Shown here: positions 9,060 through 16,919 of the stretch, one piece after another
How the letters are laid out: each line of letters opens with the position of its first letter
Position numbering within the stretch: the stretch's first letter is position 1
NCBI RefSeq assembly: GCF_000773975.1
Contig: NZ_JRUQ01000028.1
Coordinates: 62,001 to 126,000, forward strand
DNA from: Erwinia typographi
GTDB lineage: Bacteria > Pseudomonadota > Gammaproteobacteria > Enterobacterales > Enterobacteriaceae
Reading direction: 5' to 3'
DNA: 64,000 nt
Translations under genes and position numbers: made by a program
Notes under the pieces: generated by a model
The model's input: only the letters and a program-made list of their open reading frames with translations
Told to the model about the DNA's origin: nothing
Databases searched by the model: none

Positions 9060-9800
9060 TTAACCGACCAGCTTTTTCGTCATCGATAGCAGGGTGCTGA
9101 CGTCGGCCGGGCGGGTATTACCGCTATCTTTATCAATAATGGAGCTGTAGATATGCGGGATGATTTTCGGTACGCCGGCGTCGAGGGCGATTTGCAGGAT
9201 CTGCTCATAGTTTTCCAGATCGATGCCGCCGGTCGGCTCCAGCCAGAAATCCTGCTCCGCGCAGGCTTTAGCTACCGCCCTGAACTCGTCAATCGACTTG
9301 AGGCCGCCCATCGGGAAGTATTTTACCGAGCTGGCGCCCATGTCTTTCAGCAGGGCGATCGCCGTTTCCACCGGCACAATCGCATCGGCGGCTTTGGAGC
9401 TCAGCGGGCCGGTGGAGATTTTCACCTGGCCCGGCGTTCCGGTTGGTGAGATCAGCGCGTTCACCACGGTTTGATCCTGTCCCAGCAGAGCGCGGCTGGT
9501 TGCCGCACCGGTGAAGACCTGGTTGACGTGCTGCGGCTGGATCTCAGCAGAGATGGCGCTAACCATCGCGGACTGGTTCGGATCGCCAGCGCCCAGGCCG
9601 ACGGAAAGGGCATTGTCGATCAGCGCGGCGTAGTCACGCATATCAGCTACTGCGCTTGCCACGCTGTCGTAGTTTTTTGACAGCACGCCCACCAGCACAT
9701 GACCTTCTGCGGCCTGCCAGATCTCACGGGCGTTCTCTTTAGAACCGGCCAGCACGTTCAGGCACACGCGATCCTGATAAAATTTGGGGGTCAGCTTCAT
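9060..9800 (-). CDS. DgaF-like 2-dehydro-3-deoxy-6-phosphogluconate (KDGP) aldolase
   Basis: Predicted class I aldolase cleaving 2-keto-3-deoxygluconate 6-phosphate to pyruvate and glyceraldehyde 3-phosphate. The 246-residue product is of the EF_0839/AHA_3917 type, the family of Salmonella DgaF. Lys160 in SVKYFPMGG is the likely Schiff-base residue by analogy with the KFFP motif of KDPG aldolases; LEPTGGIDLENY forms the phosphate-binding end. Its start overlaps the stop of the PLP-enzyme gene by 4 bp (ATGA), so the two steps are translationally coupled. The substrate assignment follows the family; it was not tested here. Confidence 0.88.
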   Translation of the reverse strand: MKLTPKFYQDRVCLNVLAGSKENAREIWQAAEGHVLVGVLSKNYDSVASAVADMRDYAALIDNALSVGLGAGDPNQSAMVSAISAEIQPQHVNQVFTGAATSRALLGQDQTVVNALISPTGTPGQVKISTGPLSSKAADAIVPVETAIALLKDMGASSVKYFPMGGLKSIDEFRAVAKACAEQDFWLEPTGGIDLENYEQILQIALDAGVPKIIPHIYSSIIDKDSGNTRPADVSTLLSMTKKLVG

Positions 9801-10918
9801 GCTTTTTTCTCTCCTGCTAACAAAGATTTAATGCACAGATAAATGATATTCAACTGCTCAGGCGACACGCTGCGGACGTCCACTTCCACGATGCCTTCAT
9901 TGGCCTTGTAGCCACGGAAATAGATGGCGATATCGCCGTTCTTCAGCGCCTGCACCATATCCCCGGTGGTGTGACCAATAATGGCCTCATCGAAATGGAT
10001 CTCGGTACGGGCAATATCACGACCGGCCGCATCCCAGACCACGCGCGAGGAGATACCAGACAGCGAGTTGAGACTGGTGATGAACGGCGTCATTTTCTCG
10101 ACCATCTGCGCGCCGGACACTTTCTCCTGCACCAGATAGTTTTCAATCGCCTGAGTCAGGCCGAGAATGCCCTCTTTACCCACCTTCATTGCGCGGCCAA
10201 TCCCCATTGACTGGCGTTTCACCCACTCCACGTACTGCTTGCGGCCCATCACCAGCCCGCTGGTTGGCCCTTCAATCGCTTTTGCGCCGCTGTAAATCAC
10301 CAGATCGGCGCCGTACTGGTAGTAGCACTGCAAATCCTCTTCGGCTGCGGCATCAACGATCAGCGGAACGCCGTGCTTACGGGCAACGACCGCAGCCTGC
10401 TCTACGCTGAGATGGCTTTTCTGCACGCAGTGATGGGATTTGATATAGAGAATGGCGGCGGTCTGTGGTGTGACAGCCGCAGAGAGCTGATCGGCGGAGC
10501 ATTCGTTCGCGTAGCCCGCTTCCACCAGCCGTCCGCCGCCCATGGCGACCATAGTGCCGACCGGCGCGCCGAAATTGACGTTATGGCCCTTCGGCACCAC
10601 GATGTCATGCGGCACGATCAGCGGCGCGGCGTGGAGGTTTTCCAGCAGCCAGTCATCGTCTTTCACAATGGTGGCGGCCACGGACTGCGCGATACCTGCT
10701 GAAGCGCAGGAGACAACCACAGCATCCTCACAGCCAAGCAGACTGGCGATATAAGCGCCGGTTTTGTTCACCAGATCTTTCATTTCAAAGTAGTGATTCA
10801 GACCGTAGTTAACCGTCTCTACCACGTCGGCGCTCGGCGTGGAAACGCCAAGAATGGTCATGCGACCGGAGGCGTTAATAACCTGCTTTAAACCATATTT
10901 TTCATAAATCGAAGACAT
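9797..10918 (-). CDS. DgaE-like PLP-dependent amino-sugar-acid ammonia-lyase
   Basis: Predicted PLP enzyme that eliminates ammonia from a 2-amino-2-deoxy sugar acid 6-phosphate, giving the 2-keto-3-deoxy acid used by the next enzyme. The ATG at 10918 (MSSIYEKYGLKQVINASG) is preferred; the open frame runs further upstream but the extra residues are the shadow of the preceding gene. Of 373 residues, Lys213 in YSGAKAIEG is the probable PLP lysine and Asp189 in LIVDAAAEED the probable ring-nitrogen partner. The fold is that of selenocysteine synthase/MJ0158-type proteins. It overlaps the amidohydrolase gene by 17 bp and the aldolase gene by 4 bp. Salmonella DgaE acts on D-glucosaminate 6-phosphate; the substrate here may differ. 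Confidence 0.88.
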   Translation of the reverse strand: MSSIYEKYGLKQVINASGRMTILGVSTPSADVVETVNYGLNHYFEMKDLVNKTGAYIASLLGCEDAVVVSCASAGIAQSVAATIVKDDDWLLENLHAAPLIVPHDIVVPKGHNVNFGAPVGTMVAMGGGRLVEAGYANECSADQLSAAVTPQTAAILYIKSHHCVQKSHLSVEQAAVVARKHGVPLIVDAAAEEDLQCYYQYGADLVIYSGAKAIEGPTSGLVMGRKQYVEWVKRQSMGIGRAMKVGKEGILGLTQAIENYLVQEKVSGAQMVEKMTPFITSLNSLSGISSRVVWDAAGRDIARTEIHFDEAIIGHTTGDMVQALKNGDIAIYFRGYKANEGIVEVDVRSVSPEQLNIIYLCIKSLLAGEKKA

Positions 10919-12035
10919 GATGCATTTTCCCTTCGTCGGTAATGAACCACTGGCCGCCAACCACGGCGACCAGCGGTACCAGCTGCTTCTCACCTGAGAC
11001 CGACAGCCCTTCGGAGTCGGTAAACAGGCAGGTTTCCTCTTTGACGTCAAAAATAGTCAGGTCGGCATCCAGCCCCACTTCCAGCCTTCCCTTGCTGTGC
11101 AAACGCAGGCCCTCTGCCGCCTTGCGCGTCACGCAGTCAACGATCTGCGGCAGCGTCATGCCTACGTTAAAGAATTTGGACATGACGTGGGCCAGGGTAT
11201 AAACCGGGCCGTTCATGCGGTTGCGGCAGTAGATATCCGAGCTGATGCTGTGCGGCAGAATGCCCTGAGCAATCGCCACGCGAGCGACCTCAAAGCTGAA
11301 GCTGGCGCTGCCGTGGCCCACATCCAGGCGAACACCCCGTTGGATCGCGCGACTCACGGAGGCTTTGAGCTCCCCGGCTGGCGTCAGAATGCGATTAGGC
11401 TTGCCGTTGTAGCAGTGGGTGATGATGTCGCCGCTGCTCAGCAGATCGGCTATTTCATCCAGATCAGGCGGATTGTTGCCAATGTGCACCATCAGCGGCA
11501 GATCGCCGTTTTCGCGCTGGATCTCTTTGGCGCGGATCAGCGGGTTAATGCCGTTAGCACCGACCACGCTGCTGCTCATCCGCGCTTTAATACCGATAAT
11601 AAAACCAGGCAGGCGCTGCACCGCATCGCGCACGCCGACCTTATCAATCTGCTTCATGTCCGCCAGTTCGTTCTGCGTGACGATGCCGGTACGGGCGATG
11701 TTCAGCAGCGCGTAAACCTGGGTGCTGGCGGATCGGGTCAGCTGGTAAAACTCGTCAACATCATCAGCGCCGGTGCTGCCTGCGTCCACCACGGTGGTGA
11801 CGCCGGTTTCGACGCCGACGCGATCGGCCTCGTCATGATAGATTGGCGATTTGGGATAACAGTGAACGTGTGAGTCAATCCAACCGGCGCTCAGCCAGTA
11901 GCGACCCGCGAGGTCGCGCTCTTCGGCAGCGGCTCCGGCTACCTCGCCCAGCGCGGCAATTTTGCCGTGGTGCACGGCGATGTCCGTCAGGCTGCCATCA
12001 GCGAGGCGCGCACGGCGGATAATGAGATCAAACAT
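10902..12035 (-). CDS. Amidohydrolase/deacetylase-family metallohydrolase (EF_0837/AHA_3915 type)
   Basis: Predicted binuclear metal hydrolase of the dihydroorotase-like superfamily. The 377-residue product carries the HxH motif (His56 and His58 in WIDSHVHC), a probable carboxylated lysine (Lys150 in IGIKARM), metal histidines His184 (LMVHIGN) and His207 (DIITHCYNG), His241 (DVGHG), and a catalytic Asp267 (SISSDIY). It should cut a C-N bond, for example an N-acyl or cyclic amide. It directly precedes the ammonia-lyase gene, with a 17-bp overlap, so its product is probably the free amino sugar acid. The exact substrate is unknown. GAAGGAG precedes the ATG. Confidence 0.87.
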   Translation of the reverse strand: MFDLIIRRARLADGSLTDIAVHHGKIAALGEVAGAAAEERDLAGRYWLSAGWIDSHVHCYPKSPIYHDEADRVGVETGVTTVVDAGSTGADDVDEFYQLTRSASTQVYALLNIARTGIVTQNELADMKQIDKVGVRDAVQRLPGFIIGIKARMSSSVVGANGINPLIRAKEIQRENGDLPLMVHIGNNPPDLDEIADLLSSGDIITHCYNGKPNRILTPAGELKASVSRAIQRGVRLDVGHGSASFSFEVARVAIAQGILPHSISSDIYCRNRMNGPVYTLAHVMSKFFNVGMTLPQIVDCVTRKAAEGLRLHSKGRLEVGLDADLTIFDVKEETCLFTDSEGLSVSGEKQLVPLVAVVGGQWFITDEGKMHHVFDL

Positions 12036-12054
12036 GGCAAACTCCTTCTTTCAC

Positions 12055-12104
12055 CGGATGTCGGTGACATCCGTCAAAGCGGCCTGCCCGCTGGGGCAAG
12101 CCGC
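12055..12104 (-). other. Tandem intercistronic hairpins
   Basis: Two stem-loops fill the 76-bp gap between the transporter and amidohydrolase genes: an 8-bp perfect stem (12055-12062 with 12066-12073) and a nested stem GCGGC/GCCGC plus GCCC/GGGC (12079-12104). They separate membrane-protein genes from enzyme genes and may set their mRNA ratio. Confidence 0.55.
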
Positions 12105-12111
12105 CGTTACT

Positions 12112-12762
12112 TCAGAGAGCGACCGGGAAAATAGCACCCAGCAGCATGGCGCCAAGGATCGCGCCGCCGGTAATCGGCTTATTCCAGAGATAGAACAACA
12201 GCGCGCCCACCAGCGAACCCAGACCAATTGGAATGGAGGCCGTCATCGCAGAGAGGATAATCAGCGGGCCAAGGAAGCGGCCAGAGGAGTTACCCGCGCC
12301 CATCATGACGTCGGCACCGTAGGTGGAGTCGCTGTTGTTGATGGTGAACTTACGCGCCAGAATAATGACGTAGCCAATGGCCACGCCGATAATCAGCCCC
12401 GTGACCAGCGAGGCGGCAAAGTTCGCCACCGGGTAGACAATGCCCGCGCCCAGCAGCAGGGCTGGAACGCCCAGGCCGATGCCGGTCTGAATTGCCCCGC
12501 CGATATCCAGAATCCCCACCAGCGAACCTTCGATAATGCGGGCGAACAGGAAGCTGGCGCCAAACGCGGCTACCGCGCCGTAGACGCCGGTTTCCATCCC
12601 GGAACGCAGCATCGAGACAAAGGCCACTTCGTTAAACGCCCCAAGGCCATAGGTGTAGTACATGTGCGTTCCCGCAAACACCCCGGCAGAGAGCAACCCG
12701 ACAAAGATCGGAAAGGACCAGTCGGCATACCAGAAACCGCTTTTTGAATCTTCCATCATCAT
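12112..12762 (-). CDS. DUF4310-family membrane protein (EF_0833/AHA_3914 type)
   Basis: Uncharacterised polytopic inner-membrane protein of 216 residues, with glycine-rich hydrophobic segments near residues 15-35, 58-75, 80-130 and 165-215. It is always met with DUF4311, DUF4312 and SFCGS proteins in this operon type, so a subunit of an uptake system is likely. It resembles none of the standard PTS, ABC or MFS signatures I can recognise. It starts 7 bp after the DUF4311 gene. Transport of an amino sugar acid or its derivative is inferred from the enzymes downstream. Confidence 0.85.
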   Translation of the reverse strand: MMMEDSKSGFWYADWSFPIFVGLLSAGVFAGTHMYYTYGLGAFNEVAFVSMLRSGMETGVYGAVAAFGASFLFARIIEGSLVGILDIGGAIQTGIGLGVPALLLGAGIVYPVANFAASLVTGLIIGVAIGYVIILARKFTINNSDSTYGADVMMGAGNSSGRFLGPLIILSAMTASIPIGLGSLVGALLFYLWNKPITGGAILGAMLLGAIFPVAL

Positions 12763-12769
12763 GGTCCTC

Positions 12770-13546
12770 TTATTTACCGCTCAGGGAGTTGTGGATCATC
12801 TCCAGCCAGCCCGGCACGCCCAGCTGGAAGGATTGCAGCATTTTCATATCAAAGCCGCGGAAGAACCCGCTCAGCACGAACAGCAGCACAATGGTAGCCA
12901 TCATAATTTTGGTGACTTTGTTCCAGCCGCTCTCCTCGACGCCTTTACCGATCAGGATACCCAGTACCAGTCCCGGTACGGCGTTGCCCATGATCATCTG
13001 CGCGAGGCCGCCGAAAATGGTCGCCCAGAAGCCCGATTTTTTCCCGGCGTCGATAGCAGCCAGCCAGAAAATCACCGGCATAACGGTGTTCACCAGCAGG
13101 TTAGCCGCAGGCACCAGTACTTTAATCGCGGTCACCTGGAGCGCAGCCGGTACGGCCGAAGCGGTTGAGTTAAGGAAGGCGACGACGATCATGCCGATGA
13201 TGCCGCAGGCGATCGCCATTTTTTTCGGATTGTGCAGGGTTTCAGCCAGGTTACGGTTTTTCACCATCAGTGCCGCCGCGCCCCAGTGAGGAATGATGCG
13301 GTGGTCAACGTCCTGGGTGAAGGAACCGGCTGCCACTGAGGAAGCCCAGGCGTTGAAGAAGAAGCCGAGGCCGAAAGAGAAGTGAGAGGCAGGATCGCCT
13401 TCACAGGAGTTCAGTTCACCCAGCGTACGAAACGCCCCCATCCCCTGCGTTGTCGGCGCGTGGAACATACGTGCCGCGCCAGCGCCAACGCCCACACCAA
13501 CAAGACCGCCGATGATTAGCGACTTAAAGAGAATAATTAAAAACAT
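12770..13546 (-). CDS. DUF4311-family membrane protein (EF_0832/AHA_3913 type)
   Basis: Uncharacterised 258-residue inner-membrane protein, probably the partner permease of the DUF4310 protein. Visible features are an N-terminal glycine-rich segment (LIIGGLVGVGVGAGAARMF), a conserved-looking soluble stretch (ELNSCEGDPASHFSFGLGFF, about residues 44-63) and several transmembrane segments from about residue 108 to 230. A 69-bp gap with a weak 5-bp hairpin separates it from the DUF4312 gene upstream. The family name is secure; the transport role is inference from context. Confidence 0.85.
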   Translation of the reverse strand: MFLIILFKSLIIGGLVGVGVGAGAARMFHAPTTQGMGAFRTLGELNSCEGDPASHFSFGLGFFFNAWASSVAAGSFTQDVDHRIIPHWGAAALMVKNRNLAETLHNPKKMAIACGIIGMIVVAFLNSTASAVPAALQVTAIKVLVPAANLLVNTVMPVIFWLAAIDAGKKSGFWATIFGGLAQMIMGNAVPGLVLGILIGKGVEESGWNKVTKIMMATIVLLFVLSGFFRGFDMKMLQSFQLGVPGWLEMIHNSLSGK

Positions 13547-13615
13547 CAGTCTTTCCTTTCAGGCTTACGCCAACGTTTTTAAGTCATGGTTATTGCTGCC
13601 CTTACAGGCAGTGCT

Positions 13616-13912
13616 TTATTGCGTAACGAAGTTGACCTTGTCAGTGTCAATCACCGTTACGTTGACGGTAATATCCAGCTCTACGCTGTAACTCCGCCGC
13701 TCTCTTGCCAGGAAGAAAAACAGAAATTTCTCCTTCCTGACGCTCTCCCGGGCCTGAACCACCCTGACATCCTGGGGTTCAATCCGCAGCAGAACTTTGT
13801 TGGTCGCTTTCAGGACCGTGTTCTGTACCCGGCTCAACGCATCGGCAAAGGCTCTTTCTTTGCTGTCGCCTTTGCCGCTGACGTTCACCGTGGTGGTGAA
13901 GTTTTCCTTCAT
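13616..13912 (-). CDS. DUF4312-family protein (EF_0831/AHA_3912 type)
   Basis: Small soluble protein of 98 residues with alternating beta and helical segments (FTTTVNVSGKGDSKERAFADAL, then a basic stretch ARESVRKEKFLFFFLARERRSY and a C-terminal beta run VELDITVNVTVIDTDKVNF). No catalytic motif is evident. It starts 3 bp after the SFCGS gene, implying coupled translation. It is one of the invariant members of the DUF4310/4311/4312 cluster; a cytoplasmic subunit or chaperone of the membrane pair is possible, but the function is unknown. Confidence 0.83.
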   Translation of the reverse strand: MKENFTTTVNVSGKGDSKERAFADALSRVQNTVLKATNKVLLRIEPQDVRVVQARESVRKEKFLFFFLARERRSYSVELDITVNVTVIDTDKVNFVTQ

Positions 13913-13915
13913 CGG

Positions 13916-14278
13916 TCAGCCGCCGTGCTTCTTGGTCCACGCCTGCACCAGACGCTCACCCAGCTCTTCTTTATCCATAAAGCCGAAGCCCAGCGCGGTG
14001 GCGCCCTCACCGATGGCCGTCACGCCCTCATCAATAGAGCGCATACCATACTTGGCCTTGTAGCCGTGTTTGTTCTGAGCGGTGATCGCACCCGCGCCGC
14101 CGCTGCCGCAGAAGGAGATACCGAAGGACGCATTTTCAGCCTTCATCACGTCGCCCAGCTTCATGTCAGCCGCAACGCCCGGTACCACAATGGCCTTACC
14201 GCCCGCTTTCTCAACGCCAGCCGCGACTTTCTGGCCTTTCCCTAAACGATCGCCGATTACTACGATGACTTGTGACAT
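13916..14278 (-). CDS. Glycine-rich SFCGS-family protein (EF_0830/AHA_3911 type)
   Basis: Soluble 120-residue protein with the family signature SFCGSGGAGA (Cys57 at its centre). The N-terminal VIVVIGDRLGKGQKVAAGV and the short alternating alpha/beta pattern recall EIIB-like Rossmann folds of PTS proteins, and a single conserved cysteine would suit phosphoryl transfer. That is my inference and not an established activity. E. coli YhfU has a comparable layout. It lies second in the operon, 56 bp after the PRD gene and 3 bp before the DUF4312 gene. Confidence 0.83.
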   Translation of the reverse strand: MSQVIVVIGDRLGKGQKVAAGVEKAGGKAIVVPGVAADMKLGDVMKAENASFGISFCGSGGAGAITAQNKHGYKAKYGMRSIDEGVTAIGEGATALGFGFMDKEELGERLVQAWTKKHGG

Positions 14279-14306
14279 GGTGTGTTCCTTAATTTTTAGG
14301 TTTCTG

Positions 14307-14329
14307 CCGGGCCGACAGCGTCAGCCCGG
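14307..14329 (-). other. Intercistronic hairpin after the first operon gene
   Basis: CCGGGC (14307-14312) pairs with GCCCGG (14324-14329) in the gap between the PRD gene and the SFCGS gene. A short A/T-rich run follows on the minus strand, so partial termination is possible. Confidence 0.4.
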
Positions 14330-14334
14330 ACGAT

Positions 14335-14673
14335 TTATGCGTTTTCTTTCGCCACTTCAAAGTGGACAGAGAGCAGCCAGGCTTCTTCTCTCGGCAGATT
14401 GCCGAACAGATCCACCACCTGCTGCGCCAGCGCCATAGACTCAGGGGAGATATCTTCAAACAGCTCCTCTTCCACCTCGGGCAGCGGCTCTCCGGTCAGT
14501 GAGCGCAGTGCCATTGCTTTCACATGCGAGGTCAGCATCTGCTGCTGCACCGCGTTAGGGACAATCGCCTTAGCAGAGAAGAGCCCGGCAATCTGCGCCA
14601 TCACTTTGTCTGCCAGCGCTTGAATCGCCTGCTCACCGTCAGCCGTATTCACTGATACCGCTCCATTATTCAC
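14335..14673 (-). CDS. Small PRD-domain protein (EF_0829/AHA_3910 type), first gene of the operon
   Basis: A 112-residue protein that looks like a stand-alone PTS-regulation domain (LLSVHFEVAKENA near the C-terminus, with the helical PRD pattern before it). A GTG start at 14673 is used, with GAGGAG about ten bases upstream; an upstream ATG is in a frame closed after five codons. As an isolated PRD it could sense phosphorylation state or partner with the large regulator encoded at the operon's other end. This role is inferred; the family is defined only by operon association. Confidence 0.8.
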   Translation of the reverse strand: MNNGAVSVNTADGEQAIQALADKVMAQIAGLFSAKAIVPNAVQQQMLTSHVKAMALRSLTGEPLPEVEEELFEDISPESMALAQQVVDLFGNLPREEAWLLSVHFEVAKENA

Positions 14674-14773
14674 ACTGCGCTCCTCATGTTCCGTTTCGGC
14701 TCAGGCCTGAAACTCGGTTTTTTCGCGTTGAAAATAAATTAGCCCTCCGTGCCCTTGCTGTGTAGACCGACTT

Positions 14774-14793
14774 TTTCCACTTCGAAGTGGAAA
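14774..14793. promoter_or_regulatory. Perfect 20-bp palindrome, candidate operator
   Basis: TTTCCACTTCGAAGTGGAAA is self-complementary over all 20 bases, about 100 bp upstream of the PRD start codon. Its position in the promoter region of an operon ending in a HTH-PRD regulator makes it the leading candidate for that regulator's binding site. It could also form a hairpin in a long leader. Confidence 0.6.
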
Positions 14794-14852
14794 TAGCGCC
14801 GAAGGGTGTGGCCTGGACCACAAAATCGTTATTTCGTGCATTAAATAGGGAG

Positions 14853-14874
14853 AAATGAGAGAAACATCACAGAT
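14853..14874. promoter_or_regulatory. CRP-like binding site
   Basis: TGAGA-N6-TCACA (14856-14871) differs from the TGTGA-N6-TCACA consensus by one base, with A/T flanks. It lies 70-80 bp upstream of the palindrome with respect to transcription, an upstream activator position suited to a catabolic operon. Confidence 0.5.
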
Positions 14875-15083
14875 TGATGACGTGCATCGCTAACTCTATG
14901 CATGATAAGGAGAAATTTGCAGAAAAAAGTGCCTGAGGGCGTCAGCGTAATATAGGAAAAACTTATTTAAGGAGGAATTATCGCCAATGGCAACAGCAGC
15001 GGGCGGCTTCGCAGCCCTTTAAACATCGGCGAAGAAACGTTTTTACAAACCAGGTTACATCGGCTCTTAACATAATTAATAAA

Positions 15084-15099
15084 TGGGCTCCAGGGAGCC
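15084..15099 (-). terminator. cybC terminator
   Basis: GGGCTCC and GGAGCCC pair over 7 bp, followed on the minus strand by an ATTTATTAATT tract. The hairpin sits just after the cybC stop codon. Confidence 0.6.
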
Positions 15100-15106
15100 C
15101 GGGAAA

Positions 15107-15490
15107 TTAACGAAACTTTTTGTGGTTTTCGTCGCGGGTGTCGGCGAATTTCTTCGCTTCCGCCTTCGCACCGGCCAAATCGCCAGCGTCAGCCAGCTTC
15201 ATGCTGCTGTCAATCTGCCCAATCAGCTTGTCCAGCCCGGCGTGATAGTCTTTCATTTCCGGGCTGTCTGAAGGCTGGCCTTTCAGCTTATCCGGAGTCT
15301 GCGTTTTGGCATCTTCTGCCGCACCGCGCATATCGGTCAGCGCTTTTTTAAACTCGGCTACATCGTCGGTCTTAGTGACGGTTCGCAGCCCCCCTTTCAG
15401 GATGTCCATATCATCGTCCAGGCTGGCCATCGCTGACACGCTGGAAAACAGTAAGGTCGTTGTTAATACAGCAAGTAAGGCTTTACGCAT
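15107..15490 (-). CDS. cybC: Soluble periplasmic cytochrome b562
   Basis: Four-helix-bundle haem protein of the periplasm; its electron-transfer partners are not defined. The 127-residue precursor has a Sec signal (residues 1-22, ending SAMA) and a mature chain of about 105 residues. The haem ligands of the E. coli protein are retained: Met7 of the mature chain in DDDMDIL, and the histidine in RDENHKKFR at the C-terminus with the preceding arginine. The central PSDSPEMKDY stretch also matches. It follows pmbA on the same strand as in E. coli, but the pmbA terminator separates them. Confidence 0.93.
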   Translation of the reverse strand: MRKALLAVLTTTLLFSSVSAMASLDDDMDILKGGLRTVTKTDDVAEFKKALTDMRGAAEDAKTQTPDKLKGQPSDSPEMKDYHAGLDKLIGQIDSSMKLADAGDLAGAKAEAKKFADTRDENHKKFR

Positions 15491-15526
15491 CGCTCAATTC
15501 CTTCTTTTTATTTAGAAAAGCACGAC

Positions 15527-15551
15527 AAAAAAAGGCGGCCAAAAGGCCACC
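15527..15551 (-). terminator. pmbA intrinsic terminator
   Basis: On the minus strand a 7-bp stem GGTGGCC/GGCCGCC with a TTTT loop (15534-15551) is followed by seven T residues (15527-15533). It lies between pmbA and cybC. Confidence 0.85.
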
Positions 15552-15578
15552 TCATAATAATACGCAAAAATGACGAAA

Positions 15579-16919
15579 TTACTGCCCGGCGATCTTCATT
15601 TCCGGCAGCAGGACCGATCCGCACTGGATGTTGCTACGCAGCTCAATGTCGCTGCCGACGGTGACCATATTGCGCCACATCTCCTTGAGGTTACCGGCAA
15701 TAGTGATCTCGCTGACCGGATACTGAATTTCTCCGTTCTCCACCCAGAACCCGGCCGCGCCGCGTGAATAATCCCCGGTAATGCCGCTCACGCCCTGCCC
15801 CATCAGCTCGGTGACCACCAGTCCGGTGCCCATTTTCTTCAGCAGCTGTTCGAAGCTGTCGCCCTGACCAGCAATGCGCCAGTTGTGGATGCCGCCCGCG
15901 TGGCCGGTACTTTGCAAACCCAGCTTGCGGGCTGAATAGCTGGTCAGCAGCCAGGTTTGCAGCACGCCGTCTTTGATAATGTCGCGCTGCTGGGTGCGGA
16001 TGCCTTCGCTGTCAAACGGCGTGGAGGCCAGGCCCTTCAGCAGGTGCGGCTGCTCCTGAATCGTCAACCACTCCGGCAGGATCTGCTTGCCCATGGCATC
16101 CAGCAGGAAGGTGGATTTGCGGTAGACGCTGCCGCCGCTAATAGCGCCAACCAGATGTCCAAACAGCCCGGTAGCCACTTCCGCGGCAAAAATGACCGGT
16201 GCCTTCATGGTAGAGAGCTTGCGCGGCGAAAGGCGGGACAGCGTGCGGCGTGCGCACTCTTCGCCCACCCACTCAGGGGATTTCAGGTCTTCCATCGCCC
16301 GGCCAAGGGTGTAGGCATAATCGCGCTCCATATCGCCATTCGCTTCGGCAATCACGCTGCTGGAGATCGAATGGCGGCTGGAGGAGTACCCCTGAATCAT
16401 GCCGTGGCTGTTGCCAAAAACTTTCATGCCGATATGGCTGTTAAAGCTGCCGCCTTCGGTATTGGTAATCCGCTTGTCGGCTTTCAGCGCGGCCTGCTCG
16501 GCGCGGGCGGCCAGCTCGATCGCCCTGTCGGGATCGAGATCGGTCGGGTGATAAAGATCGAGATCCGGCGCGTCGAACGCCAGCAGTTCGCGATCGGCAA
16601 CGCCAGCGTAAGGATCGGCCGAGGTATATTTAGCAATATCAATTGCCGCCTGCACGGTGCGCCCGATCGCTTCGGGACTGAGATCGGTAGAGGAGGCGCT
16701 GCCCTTGCGATTCTGACGGTAAACGGTGATGCCCAGCGCACCATCGCTGTTGAATTCTACGTTTTCCACTTCGCCATAGCGGGTACTGACGCTGATGCCG
16801 GTGGTTTTGGTCACCGCAACTTCCGCCCCATCGCTGCCGGCTTTTGCCAGTTCGAGTGCTGTTGCTACCGCCTGTTCGAGGGTTTTACGCTGTTCTGCAA
16901 CTTGGGAAAGTAATTTCAT
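15579..16919 (-). CDS. pmbA: Metalloprotease PmbA (TldE)
   Basis: Subunit of the TldD/TldE protease, which digests unfolded peptides and matures microcin B17 and CcdA-type substrates in E. coli. The 446-residue product is close to the 450 of E. coli. Family stretches such as [33 protein letters not shown] near the C-terminus are intact. TldD carries the zinc site, so PmbA acts with a partner encoded elsewhere. It is divergent from yjgA, 167 bp away, as in E. coli. A 7-bp stem TGAGTCT/AGACTCA (17006-17022) lies in that gap. Confidence 0.96.
   Translation of the reverse strand: MKLLSQVAEQRKTLEQAVATALELAKAGSDGAEVAVTKTTGISVSTRYGEVENVEFNSDGALGITVYRQNRKGSASSTDLSPEAIGRTVQAAIDIAKYTSADPYAGVADRELLAFDAPDLDLYHPTDLDPDRAIELAARAEQAALKADKRITNTEGGSFNSHIGMKVFGNSHGMIQGYSSSRHSISSSVIAEANGDMERDYAYTLGRAMEDLKSPEWVGEECARRTLSRLSPRKLSTMKAPVIFAAEVATGLFGHLVGAISGGSVYRKSTFLLDAMGKQILPEWLTIQEQPHLLKGLASTPFDSEGIRTQQRDIIKDGVLQTWLLTSYSARKLGLQSTGHAGGIHNWRIAGQGDSFEQLLKKMGTGLVVTELMGQGVSGITGDYSRGAAGFWVENGEIQYPVSEITIAGNLKEMWRNMVTVGSDIELRSNIQCGSVLLPEMKIAGQ

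Larger units (their letters stand above)
14674..15106 (-). promoter_or_regulatory. Upstream control region of the DUF4310-4312 operon
   Basis: This 433-bp gene-free stretch holds, in order toward cybC, a ribosome site for the PRD gene, a perfect 20-bp palindrome, a second imperfect GTGG..CCAC repeat near 14809-14822, a CRP-like site, an A/T-rich tract and the cybC terminator. No convincing sigma-54 element and no clear -35/-10 pair were seen, so the promoter probably depends on an activator. Confidence 0.6.

Noticed and set aside
14700..14880. Search for a sigma-54 promoter (TGGC-N8-TTGC type) before the operon
   Set aside because: No GG/GC pair at the right spacing was found, and the regulator has no AAA+ sigma-54 activator domain.
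15957..16913. A 318-codon open frame antisense to pmbA
   Set aside because: Mirror of a well-conserved gene with no recognisable protein features.
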